DNA of 64,000 nucleotides from Clostridia bacterium (GTDB lineage Bacteria; Bacillota; Clostridia; Oscillospirales; CAG-272): contig JAGASL010000035.1 in the NCBI GenBank assembly GCA_017621755.1, positions 37,922 through 101,921 on the forward strand, given 5' to 3'. The notes beneath the pieces are model-generated. The model did no database searches. It was not told the origin of the DNA and saw nothing but the letters and a program-made list of their open reading frames with translations. Shown here piece by piece: positions 53,815 through 62,700 of this stretch (the stretch's first letter is position 1; the number at the start of each line of letters is the position of its first letter). Both the position numbers and the translations under genes were made by a program.

Positions 53815-56334
53815 TCAAGCAAGGTATTCGCTTAGGGCGCGATCTAAGGTGACGAGTGCGGAAAGGGTGTAATACTGGTTATCATCCACCTTTGCCTGCA
53901 TACGCGCAAAGTAGCTATCCAAGCTATAGGTCAAGGTAGCACCGGCCTCGCCGTCTACCACGACGCGCACGTAGAAGGTCTTGCCAAGATCAGCCAGGCT
54001 GATATGTACACTACCCTTCTGCTCTCTGCCCTCCCATACAGCCTCCATCGATACCTTCTGAGAATCAGAGAAATCCTCGTTGTAGGAGAACTCCAGCTCG
54101 TAGCTCTCAGCCCCCTCAACGGAATCGATCATGAACTTGAAGCCCAGCTTGCTGTCCAGCAGAAGGCTTACGTTTTTGATCTTGTTGGCGCCATCGGCGT
54201 TGTTGTATACGTTATTCAACTCGCCGGAGAACTCGCCCACGCGATTTTCTGCACCGACGTTGGCATCAGCCAGATCCCCGGTCTTATAGCCAAAGAGGGT
54301 CTGTGCGCCGGCACCGTAGGAAAGCAGCGCGTAAAGCACGGCATCCAGCTTTTCATTCTGGCCAATGGCAGCCTGGGCATAATCACGAATCGAGAGTGCC
54401 TTGACATCGCCGTAAACAACCTCTTCGCCCACGGTCGAGCAGGGGCGAACGTAGATGAGATCGGTCATCTGCTTGGCCATCAGCCCCTTGTAGGTAAACC
54501 TGTAGAAGCCGCTCGCCTCATCCAAGGTGCCCTCCAGCTTCGTGCCGCCGGCGTCCAGCTGCTCGGCAGTGGGCTCGCTTGCCCAGCACTCCAGGCCTAC
54601 GGTTGCATTCTCGCGGGGGTTCAACAGCGACACGTAGAAATTCAGCGAAAGATCCGTACCCAGCGTCAGATCACAGCTGTTGACGATGGGCATCTCGGCA
54701 AAACGGGTATACTGAACGGTGGGATAAGCGTGCAGCATGTAGGTCAGGCTATAATCCTGCTGCGTGCGGAAGGAGATCACGTCGCCGGGCGCTACCGTTA
54801 TGGTCTGCGGGAAGCCGGCAGCCTTGATATCCGCCAGCGCATCGTAATTGCCCTTTACCGTTACCTCTTCGCCGTTGGTGATGGCAAGCATATCGGCATC
54901 GGCAGGCCAAACCTTTTTGTCATTTACGTAAAGGGCAAAGCTATAGCCCATCAGCTCAGGGGCTTCCCCCTTGTCCTGGCGCTCGATCACTAAATGGGTC
55001 AGATCATAGACCAGCTCGCCAGCATAGGGTGCCGTATACCGGATCTCGGAAAGATAGTTCTCTTCAGGCATGCAGCCGGAAAGCGCGATCTGAGCGGTCT
55101 CACCCGAGATATACAGGCCACCACCCGCCTTACCCCAGGGGTTGCCGTTTACCGTAATGATACCGGCAGTGGTAGGAGCCGCAACAAAGGGCAGGAACTG
55201 ACCCGTGGTCTTATCATACGCACCGGTTTCCCAGCCGCCGCGGAACACGGGGGAGCCCTGCTCATCCACCTCAGGCAGGTTTTCAAACCAGCCAGAGGCG
55301 CCGACTGTAACGGCATAGATGGTGATGGTTGTATCCTTATAATCAGCAGCAAAAATCTTGGAGCCGGCAGCGGCATCGGCCGCACCGTCACCATTCAGAT
55401 CCCAGCCGATAAAGCAATTATCGCCCGTATAGGCGGGAAGTGTAATGACGTCCTCAGTGATCAGCGTGCTGCTCAGCGTCGCCTCCCCCTCGCGAACGAT
55501 CAAGAAGCGATCGGCTTCGCCACTATCTACCGTTGCCGTAATCTTGGGCATAGCAGTAGCCGTCATGCCAGAATACGTATCAGAGCCATGGCGATAAACA
55601 AACTGCACACGGTCGCCCGTCTTTACCTGCACGCTCAGCTCTGCCAAGGCGGTATTGATCTCCTCAACCGTAGTGGTCTCGGTCACCTTATACCAAACGT
55701 TATCAGGGTCGGTAAAGAGGTCTCTGCCTTTTGCACCAAAGGCAACGGTGGCGCCGCGAGTAGGCCATACCATCTTTTCGTTTACCATGACGCACATATA
55801 GAACGCCTTGCCCTCAACGGGCGCCTCGAACTTATCAATTTCAGCCGTAAGACGGAAGCTGCCCTCCTCATTTACCGTGTACATATAAAACGGCATGACC
55901 TGGCTGTTACCAAAGCCAACGGCATAGGTATCCAGGTTAAAATAACCGGGGCCATCCAGCGTGCTCCAGTTCCAAATGCCCCACAGCTTGGATGCTACAC
56001 CGTTATAGGACGTTTGGTTACAGGCCCAGTGGCCATCCGGCTTCGTACCGGCAGCGCTGCCCTCCGGGCGCCCCTCGTCATGGAACGGGGTAACCTTATC
56101 CAGCGGGCTGATGATCAGATCTGAAGAACCGGCCTTGCCGGTAAAAATACCGACCTTCCAATCACCGTTATAGGTAACCGTATCGGCATCCCAGTCAACG
56201 CCGATGTTTGTCCGTGCATCCTCATAGAACGAGGAGGTAAAGGCCGCCTCGCCATCCGAAGCGACAACCAGAATCGGACATGCAGACAGAAGCATTAAAC
56301 ATGCCAAAAGCAAGCTGAAAACTCGTTTTTTCAT
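53815..56334 (-). CDS. Secreted multimodular protein, paralogue A
   Basis: 839-residue exported protein of unknown function. Signal peptide about 1-25 (MKKRVFSLLLACLMLLSACP; the LSAC could serve as a lipobox). Two beta-rich modules end in the signature VN-x-x-x-VWP: VNEKMVWP near 181 and VNDKKVWP near 468. Between them is a Ca-loop-like GWDLNGDGAAD near 310. The C-terminal part (551-839) has ALSIRDYAQAAIG and YGAGAQTLFGYKTG, a pattern I recognise from many clostridial surface proteins. GGAGAG precedes the ATG. Most divergent of the four paralogues. Confidence 0.82.
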   Translation of the reverse strand: MKKRVFSLLLACLMLLSACPILVVASDGEAAFTSSFYEDARTNIGVDWDADTVTYNGDWKVGIFTGKAGSSDLIISPLDKVTPFHDEGRPEGSAAGTKPDGHWACNQTSYNGVASKLWGIWNWSTLDGPGYFNLDTYAVGFGNSQVMPFYMYTVNEEGSFRLTAEIDKFEAPVEGKAFYMCVMVNEKMVWPTRGATVAFGAKGRDLFTDPDNVWYKVTETTTVEEINTALAELSVQVKTGDRVQFVYRHGSDTYSGMTATAMPKITATVDSGEADRFLIVREGEATLSSTLITEDVITLPAYTGDNCFIGWDLNGDGAADAAAGSKIFAADYKDTTITIYAVTVGASGWFENLPEVDEQGSPVFRGGWETGAYDKTTGQFLPFVAAPTTAGIITVNGNPWGKAGGGLYISGETAQIALSGCMPEENYLSEIRYTAPYAGELVYDLTHLVIERQDKGEAPELMGYSFALYVNDKKVWPADADMLAITNGEEVTVKGNYDALADIKAAGFPQTITVAPGDVISFRTQQDYSLTYMLHAYPTVQYTRFAEMPIVNSCDLTLGTDLSLNFYVSLLNPRENATVGLECWASEPTAEQLDAGGTKLEGTLDEASGFYRFTYKGLMAKQMTDLIYVRPCSTVGEEVVYGDVKALSIRDYAQAAIGQNEKLDAVLYALLSYGAGAQTLFGYKTGDLADANVGAENRVGEFSGELNNVYNNADGANKIKNVSLLLDSKLGFKFMIDSVEGAESYELEFSYNEDFSDSQKVSMEAVWEGREQKGSVHISLADLGKTFYVRVVVDGEAGATLTYSLDSYFARMQAKVDDNQYYTLSALVTLDRALSEYLA

Positions 56335-56380
56335 CGTATCTCTCCTTTTTTCTTGGAAAACATCTTCCCATGATACTGTA

Positions 56381-56389
56381 ATTATAGCA
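56381..56389 (-). promoter_or_regulatory. Extended -10 promoter of surface unit A
   Basis: Leftward TGCTATAAT (56389-56381), a TGn-extended -10, with only a weak -35 (TTTTCA) at the right distance. Confidence 0.55.
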
Positions 56390-56483
56390 TGTACCCAAGC
56401 AAATGAAAATGTGGGAAACAGACAAAAAAATGGCAAAAAGCGCCACCGCAATAGCGTGATACTCTTAACGGAGTATCACGCAG

Positions 56484-56580
56484 TCAAATCCGTCTTCGAC
56501 GGATGAAATCCACCTTCGGTGGATGAAATCGCATTCGCGATGAAATCCTGCTTCGCAGGGATGAAGTTAGACGGATTTGA
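56484..56580. repeat. Array of four UUC-loop hairpins enclosed by a long-range stem
   Basis: Four consecutive hairpins separated by GAA: ATCCGTC-TTC-GACGGAT (56488-56504), ATCCACC-TTC-GGTGGAT (56508-56524), ATCGC-ATTC-GCGAT (56528-56541) and ATCCTGC-TTC-GCAGGGAT (56545-56562). An 11-bp pair TCAAATCCGTC (56484-56494) with GACGGATTTGA (56570-56580) encloses the array and competes with hairpin 1. Stem sequences differ while the frame ATC...TTC...GAT-GAA is kept. Confidence 0.75.
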
Positions 56581-56621
56581 TTTCATCGTGGCATAGCCAT
56601 GATTTCATTCAACCAACAGAA

Positions 56622-56661
56622 AAAGAGAGAACATTTCGGTTTTCCGAATTGTTCTCTCTTT
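56622..56661 (-). terminator. Hairpin in the element, likely terminator for surface unit B
   Basis: Twelve-bp stem AAAGAGAGAACA/TGTTCTCTCTTT, one mismatch, then TTCGG/CCGAA around a four-T loop; leftward it ends in TTTTTC. It is the first convincing terminator after peptide B, 131 bases past its stop. Confidence 0.6.
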
Positions 56662-56792
56662 CTGCTTGTTATAAGGGATTGGGCTTAGCCCATAATGCGT
56701 TTGTACAGACAAATGCGATACTCGCACTTAGTGGTGTTTTTCAAATTCTCCGCTAAAGACATCACACTATGCGGTGGCGCTTTTTGCCATGC

Positions 56793-56936
56793 TTAGATAT
56801 TAGCAATATTGTCAACTACGAGGTTCTCGTTATCCACGTAGTCCTTATCGGTCTCGTTTTCATCCGAGCCCATCAGAATATCCCATGCCTCAAAGGAGGC
56901 GATGGCCCATTCGGGTCTGTTATATTTCTTCATCAT
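56793..56936 (-). CDS. Conserved 47-residue acidic peptide, copy B
   Basis: Begins MMKKYNRPEWAIASFEAWDI, then LMGSDENETDKDY and a tail ending VVDNIANI. It is 15 bases after the stop of large protein B, with GAAAGGGG before two adjacent ATG codons (56936 and 56933); the start could be either. Compared with copies C and D it differs only at one residue near the C-terminus (Ala for Ser). No export signal. Function unknown; co-transcription with the secreted protein is clear from spacing. Confidence 0.85.
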   Translation of the reverse strand: MMKKYNRPEWAIASFEAWDILMGSDENETDKDYVDNENLVVDNIANI

Positions 56937-56951
56937 TATTACCCCTTTCTA

Positions 56952-59465
56952 TTAAGCATTGTATGCTTCAATCATCTGACCGAGGTAAGCAAGAGACATA
57001 GCTGTGAAATACAGACCGTCACTGCAATTCTCGCTGATGCGAATGATGTAGGAGTCAACGCTGTAGGTCAGGACTGCGCCTGCCTCACCGTCTACCACGG
57101 CGCGAACGTAGAAGGTATCGCCCAGCTCAGCAAAGCTGATATTGTAGATAGCCTTCTGCTCCTTGCCCTCCCAAACGGCCTCCATCGCGATCTTGGTAGA
57201 GTCGCTGAAGTCGGCATTCTTGGAAACCTCAAGCTCGTAGGTGGTAGCACCCTCTACAGAGTCGATCATGTACTTCATACCGATATCGGTACCCATGATC
57301 AGGCTTACGTTCTTGATCTTGTTGGCGCCATCCTCGTTGTTGTAAACGTCAACCAGAGAGCCGATATCAGCCGTTGCGCGCTTCTGCTCCTCAGAGAGGT
57401 TGGCGCTGGCGGAATTTGCTACGTTATAGCCAAAGAGAGCCTGTGCCTTGCTACCGTAGTTCAGCAGCGCGACAAGCACGTCATCCAGCTTCTTGTTCTG
57501 GCCAAGCGCGCTTTCGGCATACATCTGAATGCTGAAGCCCTTTACGTCACCGTAGATCACGTCCTCGCCTACGTAGGAGTAGGGGCGAACGTAGACCAGA
57601 TCGGTCATCTGCTTAGCGGTCAGGCCGCCGTAGGTGAATACGTAGAAGCCGGTAGACTCGTCCAGGCCGCCCTCCAGCTTCGTGCCGCCGGCAGCCAGCA
57701 TATCGGCAGTCGGCTCGCTCGTCCAGCACTCCATGCCCATCTGCACGCCATCGCGCGGGGCTACGATCTGTGCGTAGAAGCTCAGCGCCAGATCCTTACC
57801 CAGGGTCAGACCGCAGCTGGTGGCCAGGGGGGTCTCCTGCAGTGTGTTATAGGTAACGACCGGGTCTGCATACATCATCCAGCTGTTTTCGTTACCTTCC
57901 TGCATGCGAAGAGAGAGAACGTCGCCCTTCTCAAGCTGCAGCGAAAGCGGGAAGCCGGCAGCCTCAAAGTCTGCCAGGGCATCGTAACCGTCCTGTCTTG
58001 CCGTATAGGTGGTGGGAGACTTCAGCGCAAAGAAATCAGAATCTACAGGCCAGATCTTTTCGCCGTTAATATATACGGCAAAGTTATAGGCGATGTAATC
58101 CTCAATGTCGCTGTTTACCTCACGGCGGCAATCCATCTTGTTCAGGCCGAGGGAAACGTCGCCATTATAGGGGGCGGTATAGCGGATCTCGGTCAAGAAG
58201 CTTTCACCAGCCTCACAGCCGGAGAATGCGATCTTACCGGTGCTGGTGTAAAGGCCACCACCCTGGCCGCCCCATACGCTGCCATTTGTGGAAATGATGC
58301 CGTAGGCATCTGCGGGGCTGGCAAAGAGATTGAAGGTGCCTGCCGCCTTATCATAGGCGCCAAGCTGCCAGTCGCCCAGGTACTGCGGGTTGTTATCCGC
58401 ATCCAGAACGGGCAGATTATTCATGAAGCTGGAAACGCCAACCGTGACAGCATCAGCGGCGATAATATCGGTATCGTACTGGGTGGCATCGATCTTGGCA
58501 CCGGCCTTGGCATCGGCAACGCCGTCACCATTCAGGTCCCAACCAAGGAACATAGCGCTGCCCTCGTATGCAGGCAGAACGGCCACGTTGTTTTCGATCT
58601 TCGAGGTGCTCAGCACCAGGCCGTTTTCACGAACGGCCAGATACTGGTCGATCTTATCGCTGGTAGAAACGGTAGCAGTGATCTTCGGCATAGCAATGGC
58701 CTTGATCGGGGTGTACTTTTCCTGCGGAGCAAGGCGATAGCAAACAGAGATCACGGCGCCCTTTTCAGCCTTTACGCTCAGGCTGTCAAGCGCTTCGTTC
58801 AGCTGCTCTACCGTGGTAGCCGCCTCAACCTTATACCAGCTGCCATCCTCGTTCTTGAACGTAACGTAGGAGGGATTGCTCTGGGTCGCATCACCGGTTG
58901 AGGCATAGCTGTAGGTCGCGCCGTACTTCGGCCATACCATTTTACCGTTTACCATAATGGAAAGGTAAAACTCGCTATTGGCATCGGCAGGGGCAGCATA
59001 GTTATCGATCTCAACAGCGATATCAAACTTACCCTCCTGCTTTACGGTGTACTGATACGCCGTAATGCCCTGGGGGTTCGAGAAGCCAATGCTGTAGTTT
59101 TCCAGGTTCAGGCAGCCAGAGCCGGGCAGAGAGCCCCACCACCACTGCGACCATTTGTTCTTAGTAATACCATCATGCGCGGTAGGCGTAATAGCCCACA
59201 GGCCCTCATCCTCTACGCGCGGATTCATACGATCCAGCAGGATGGGGGTGTAGGTGTTAGCAGCCAAAATAACGGCCTGCCAATCACCGTTGTAGGAAAC
59301 CTTTTCCTGCTCGGCATCATAGGTGATCTTACCGGCCTGCGCTTCCTCATAAAAAGAGGAGGTGAATGCTACCTCGGCCTCACCATCCGCTGCCAGAACC
59401 AGCATCGGAACAGAGGAAAGCAGCATCAGGCACGCCAGCAGCATGCTAAAGATCCGTTTTTTCAT
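56952..59465 (-). CDS. Secreted multimodular protein, paralogue B
   Basis: 837 residues with a standard signal peptide (MKKRIFSMLLACLMLLSSVP, cleavage likely after VLA near 25). Same order as paralogue A: VNGKMVWP module near 168, Ca-loop-like GWDLNGDGVAD near 308, INGEKIWP module near 465, then the C-terminal region (545-837). Residues from VYNNEDGANK (about 706) to VDGEAGA are identical to paralogues C and D over some 90 positions, while the N-terminal modules differ. AAGGAG precedes the ATG. Extracellular role unknown; the beta-modules could be carbohydrate-binding. Confidence 0.84.
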   Translation of the reverse strand: MKKRIFSMLLACLMLLSSVPMLVLAADGEAEVAFTSSFYEEAQAGKITYDAEQEKVSYNGDWQAVILAANTYTPILLDRMNPRVEDEGLWAITPTAHDGITKNKWSQWWWGSLPGSGCLNLENYSIGFSNPQGITAYQYTVKQEGKFDIAVEIDNYAAPADANSEFYLSIMVNGKMVWPKYGATYSYASTGDATQSNPSYVTFKNEDGSWYKVEAATTVEQLNEALDSLSVKAEKGAVISVCYRLAPQEKYTPIKAIAMPKITATVSTSDKIDQYLAVRENGLVLSTSKIENNVAVLPAYEGSAMFLGWDLNGDGVADAKAGAKIDATQYDTDIIAADAVTVGVSSFMNNLPVLDADNNPQYLGDWQLGAYDKAAGTFNLFASPADAYGIISTNGSVWGGQGGGLYTSTGKIAFSGCEAGESFLTEIRYTAPYNGDVSLGLNKMDCRREVNSDIEDYIAYNFAVYINGEKIWPVDSDFFALKSPTTYTARQDGYDALADFEAAGFPLSLQLEKGDVLSLRMQEGNENSWMMYADPVVTYNTLQETPLATSCGLTLGKDLALSFYAQIVAPRDGVQMGMECWTSEPTADMLAAGGTKLEGGLDESTGFYVFTYGGLTAKQMTDLVYVRPYSYVGEDVIYGDVKGFSIQMYAESALGQNKKLDDVLVALLNYGSKAQALFGYNVANSASANLSEEQKRATADIGSLVDVYNNEDGANKIKNVSLIMGTDIGMKYMIDSVEGATTYELEVSKNADFSDSTKIAMEAVWEGKEQKAIYNISFAELGDTFYVRAVVDGEAGAVLTYSVDSYIIRISENCSDGLYFTAMSLAYLGQMIEAYNA

Positions 59466-59511
59466 GTCTTTTCTCCTTATAATATAGTATAGGGTAAACC
59501 CTTACATCGAT

Positions 59512-59540
59512 AGCATACCATTTTTTTATTGAAAAGTCAA
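59512..59540 (-). promoter_or_regulatory. Promoter of surface unit B
   Basis: Leftward TTGACT (59540-59535), 17-base spacer, TATGCT (59517-59512). Confidence 0.72.
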
Positions 59541-59592
59541 TTCGCATTATCAACAAATTTTTGCCGTTTTTTTAGGCATATTGCATAAAAAA

Positions 59593-59621
59593 CGAGCCGT
59601 GCAGAAAATCTGCACGGCTCG
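59593..59621 (-). terminator. Terminator of surface unit C
   Basis: Thirteen-bp perfect stem CGAGCCGTGCAGA/TCTGCACGGCTCG with a three-base loop, followed leftward by TTTTTT. It lies 12 bases past the peptide C stop. Confidence 0.9.
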
Positions 59622-59633
59622 CGCGGAATGGAA

Positions 59634-59777
59634 TCAGATATTGGAGATATTGTCAACCACGAGGTTCTCGTTGTCCACGTAGTCCTTATCGGTCTCGTTT
59701 TCATCCGAGCCCATCAGAATATCCCATGCCTCAAAGGAGGCGATAGCCCATTCGGGTCTGTTATATTTCTTCATCAT
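59634..59777 (-). CDS. Conserved 47-residue acidic peptide, copy C
   Basis: Same product as copy D, beginning MMKKYNRPEWAIASFEAWDI and ending VVDNISNI. Three consecutive ATG codons (59780, 59777, 59774) follow AAAGGGG; spacing favours the second or third. It lies 15 bases after the stop of large protein C and is closed by its own terminator. Copies C and D differ at only two silent positions in 144 bases, so they are recent duplicates or kept alike by gene conversion. Confidence 0.85.
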   Translation of the reverse strand: MMKKYNRPEWAIASFEAWDILMGSDENETDKDYVDNENLVVDNISNI

Positions 59778-59792
59778 CATTACCCCTTTCTA

Positions 59793-62700
59793 TTAAGCGG
59801 TATAGGCCTCGATCATCTGGCCGAGGTAAGCAAGAGACATAGCGGCGAAGTACAGACCGTCGCTGCAGCTCTCGCTGATGCGGATGACGTAAGAATCAAC
59901 ACTGTAGGTCAGGGTTGCGCCTGCCTCGCCGTCTACTACGGCACGAACGTAGAAGGTATCGCCCAGCTCAGCGAAGCTGATGTTGTAGATAGCCTTCTGC
60001 TCCTTGCCCTCCCAAACGGCCTCCATTGCGATCTTGGTAGAGTCGCTGAAGTCGGCATTCTTGGAAACCTCGAGCTCGTAGGTGGTAGCACCCTCTACAG
60101 AGTCGATCATGTACTTCATACCGATATCGGTACCCATGATCAGGCTTACGTTCTTGATCTTGTTGGCGCCGTCCTCGTTGTTGTAAACGTCAGCAAGAGA
60201 GGACATATCGGCAGTAGCGCGCTTCTGCTCCTCAGAGAGGTCTGCGTTAGCGGCATCCTCTACCTTGTAGCCAAAGAGGGACTGTGCGTTTGCACCGTAG
60301 TTCAGCATAGCAACCAGCAGGTTGTCAAGTGCCTCGCTCTGACCCATAGCAGCCATGGCGTATGCCTTGATGCTGACAGGAACGACAATACCGTAGTTCT
60401 TGTCACCAGCCTCGTTTACGGTGTAGGGACGAACGTAGATCACGTCGGTCATCTGCTTAGCGGTCAGGCCGGCGTAAGCAAACTTATAGAGGTTGCCCTG
60501 CTGAACGGCAGCACCCATATCGGTACCACCGGCAGCCAGCTGCTCAGCAGTCGGCTCAGCAGTCCAGTACTCCATTGCTACGGTAGTACCCTCAGCCTTT
60601 GCCAGGATATCAGCATATACGTTCAGGGTGAAGTCCTTTGCGATGTCTACGCTGGTAGCACCAACGGTAGGCGTCTCAGCCAGCTCGGTGAAGGTAACCT
60701 TCGGCTCAGAATACAGCATCCAGTTATCCTTGGTACCCTGTACGTAGCGGATGTCGATCACATCGCCCATCTCAACGTCTACAGAGAGCGGGAAGGGCCA
60801 GGTGCCTGCCTTGGTCATGTTGAGCTTGAAATCGATGTTGCGGGTTACAGAGTCGGTGTAGACCTCTTCGGATACGAAGTGGAAGTACTCGTTCTCAGTA
60901 TCCAACGGCCATACCTTTTCGCCATTCACGTAGATGGCCATACCGCCTGCTACAGGGCACTCGGTGCCTGCGTTAGCACCCAGCTCACGAGAGATCTTGA
61001 ACTGGTTGAAATCGATCTGTGCGGTACCATTGTAATCAACGGTCTTCTGGATAGACTGGATGTAGGAGCCGATCTCATCATCCGGTCTTGCGTACGGCGT
61101 GTCAGCCAGGATCTCGGGATCTACGCAGCCGGTGACAACGAAGCAGCACTCACGCTGCTGAACGTAGAAGCCACCGCCGGTCGCACCCCAAGGACCGTTG
61201 CTATAGGGAGCGATAAATATGCCACCGCCTACGTTGTAGGCATAGGGAGAGAAGGTCATGGTTGCCTTCTCATAAGCACCGGCTACCCAACCGCCGGAGA
61301 AGTGAACGGTCTCATCAGCGCCCCAAACAGGACGGTTCTCGTACCACAGAGAGGGCTGCATAACCACAGCGCTAAGAACAGCATTCTCTTCGCCGATGGT
61401 GAACTGACCCTCGTCAGCAATATCAGCCTTGCCATCGCCATTGCTATCCCAACCGAAGAAGATCAGGTCGCCCTGGTACTTAGGCAGGGTGATGGTAGAG
61501 CCGGGACGGGTCTTGATAGACTTGGTGTTAGAGCCATAGGCATCAGACAGGGTGAGGTAGATAGCGCCACCCGGCTTCTGAACCAGAACGGGCTCCATAA
61601 ATACGGCGTTACCGGCACCGGCTACGCAGAAGGAAACGGTGTCGCCGGCAGAAGCACTAAAGGAGATAGGCTCAACCTCAGCCAGGATGCTTTCCAGCGT
61701 GGTGCTGCTGCTGTTGATATTGAACCAGCCGTCAGTCTTATCAGCAGTAGCGGAGCCCGGCCATACGGGCTGATCGTTTACCATAATGGCAATTTTGTGC
61801 GAGGAATCGAGCAGATGCTCAAACTTCGTAAAGGAAATGCCGTAGTTGCCGCCCTCAGCAACGGTGTACTGAATAGCGGAGATAAAGCCGGAGCCGGAGG
61901 TGGTGAGACCGCCGGGCTTGATTACGTTAGCGTTCTGGTCGATGCCAGCCTCGAACTTATAGGCAGCACCGGCATGCAGGTGCCACAGCGGAGCGCCGCC
62001 CCAAATGTTGGAGGACTCGCCGTTTACGTACTTGGTAGCCAGATTCTTATAAATCTCCTCGGTAGAGGCCCAGTTTTCATCATGCTCGTTGCCGTTGATA
62101 TCGGCAGCCATGAACAGAATGCGGGAGAAGGGGGTAAAGGTACCGCCCAGCTGGTACTGGCCAACGCGCCAGTTGCTTTCCTGCGTGATCTTGAAGGTAT
62201 CGTCTGCGAGCAGCCAAGCAAGGTACTCTTCGCTCGTTGCAAAGACGTCGGCAGAATCAGCAAGGCCGGTGCCGGCAGCGGCATCGTAAGCGCCCTTCAT
62301 CTTGTAGACCTCAGAGATATTGTAGGAAACCTTGAACTCTTCAGCAAAGGAGAACTTTACCGGTTCCGGAGCGGGCTGCTGCTCAAGCGCGGGGGTGAAG
62401 AGCGTAGGCATACCAGAGTTCTGAACAACAAAGTATACCTTATCGCCCTCGTACAGCTCAACGGGCTCCATCATTTCGCCAATGATGCGGTTGATATCAG
62501 CCTCTGCAATGGTGGTAGAGCCACTGGTAGCATACCAGGTGCTGTAATCGGTGGCCGAAGCGCCCAGGGGCCATACAGCCTCGCCGTTTACCAGAATGGC
62601 ATACTTGTGACCGGAAGCGCCACCGTCTACGATGTCACCCTGAATAAAGGGCATGTAGTAGCCCTCCTCCTCAGCGGTGAACACGAAGGCAACGGCCTTG

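Larger units (their letters stand above)
56430..56790. mobile_element. MITE-like element with 30-bp terminal inverted repeats
   Basis: Non-coding 361-bp element. The left end (56430-56460) and the reverse complement of the right end (56761-56790) agree over 30 bases, with one extra A and one C/T difference; both begin ATGGCAAAAAGCGCCACCGC. The interior is almost wholly foldable: an 11-bp hairpin (56454-56481), a four-hairpin array (56488-56562), a long hairpin (56622-56661) and smaller ones such as GGGCTTAGCCC. It starts two bases after the stop of peptide B. No clear target-site duplication and no transposase are present, so mobility is inferred from the repeats alone. Confidence 0.7.

Noticed and set aside
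53815..56334. Paralogue A as a lipoprotein
   Set aside because: LSAC near residue 18 looks like a lipobox, but paralogues B and C have ordinary signal peptides at the same place, so lipidation is left open rather than claimed.
56484..56580. Possible CRISPR-like array
   Set aside because: Only four short units, with palindromic variable stems and three-base spacers; no constant repeat of 25-37 bases, no unique spacers and no cas genes.
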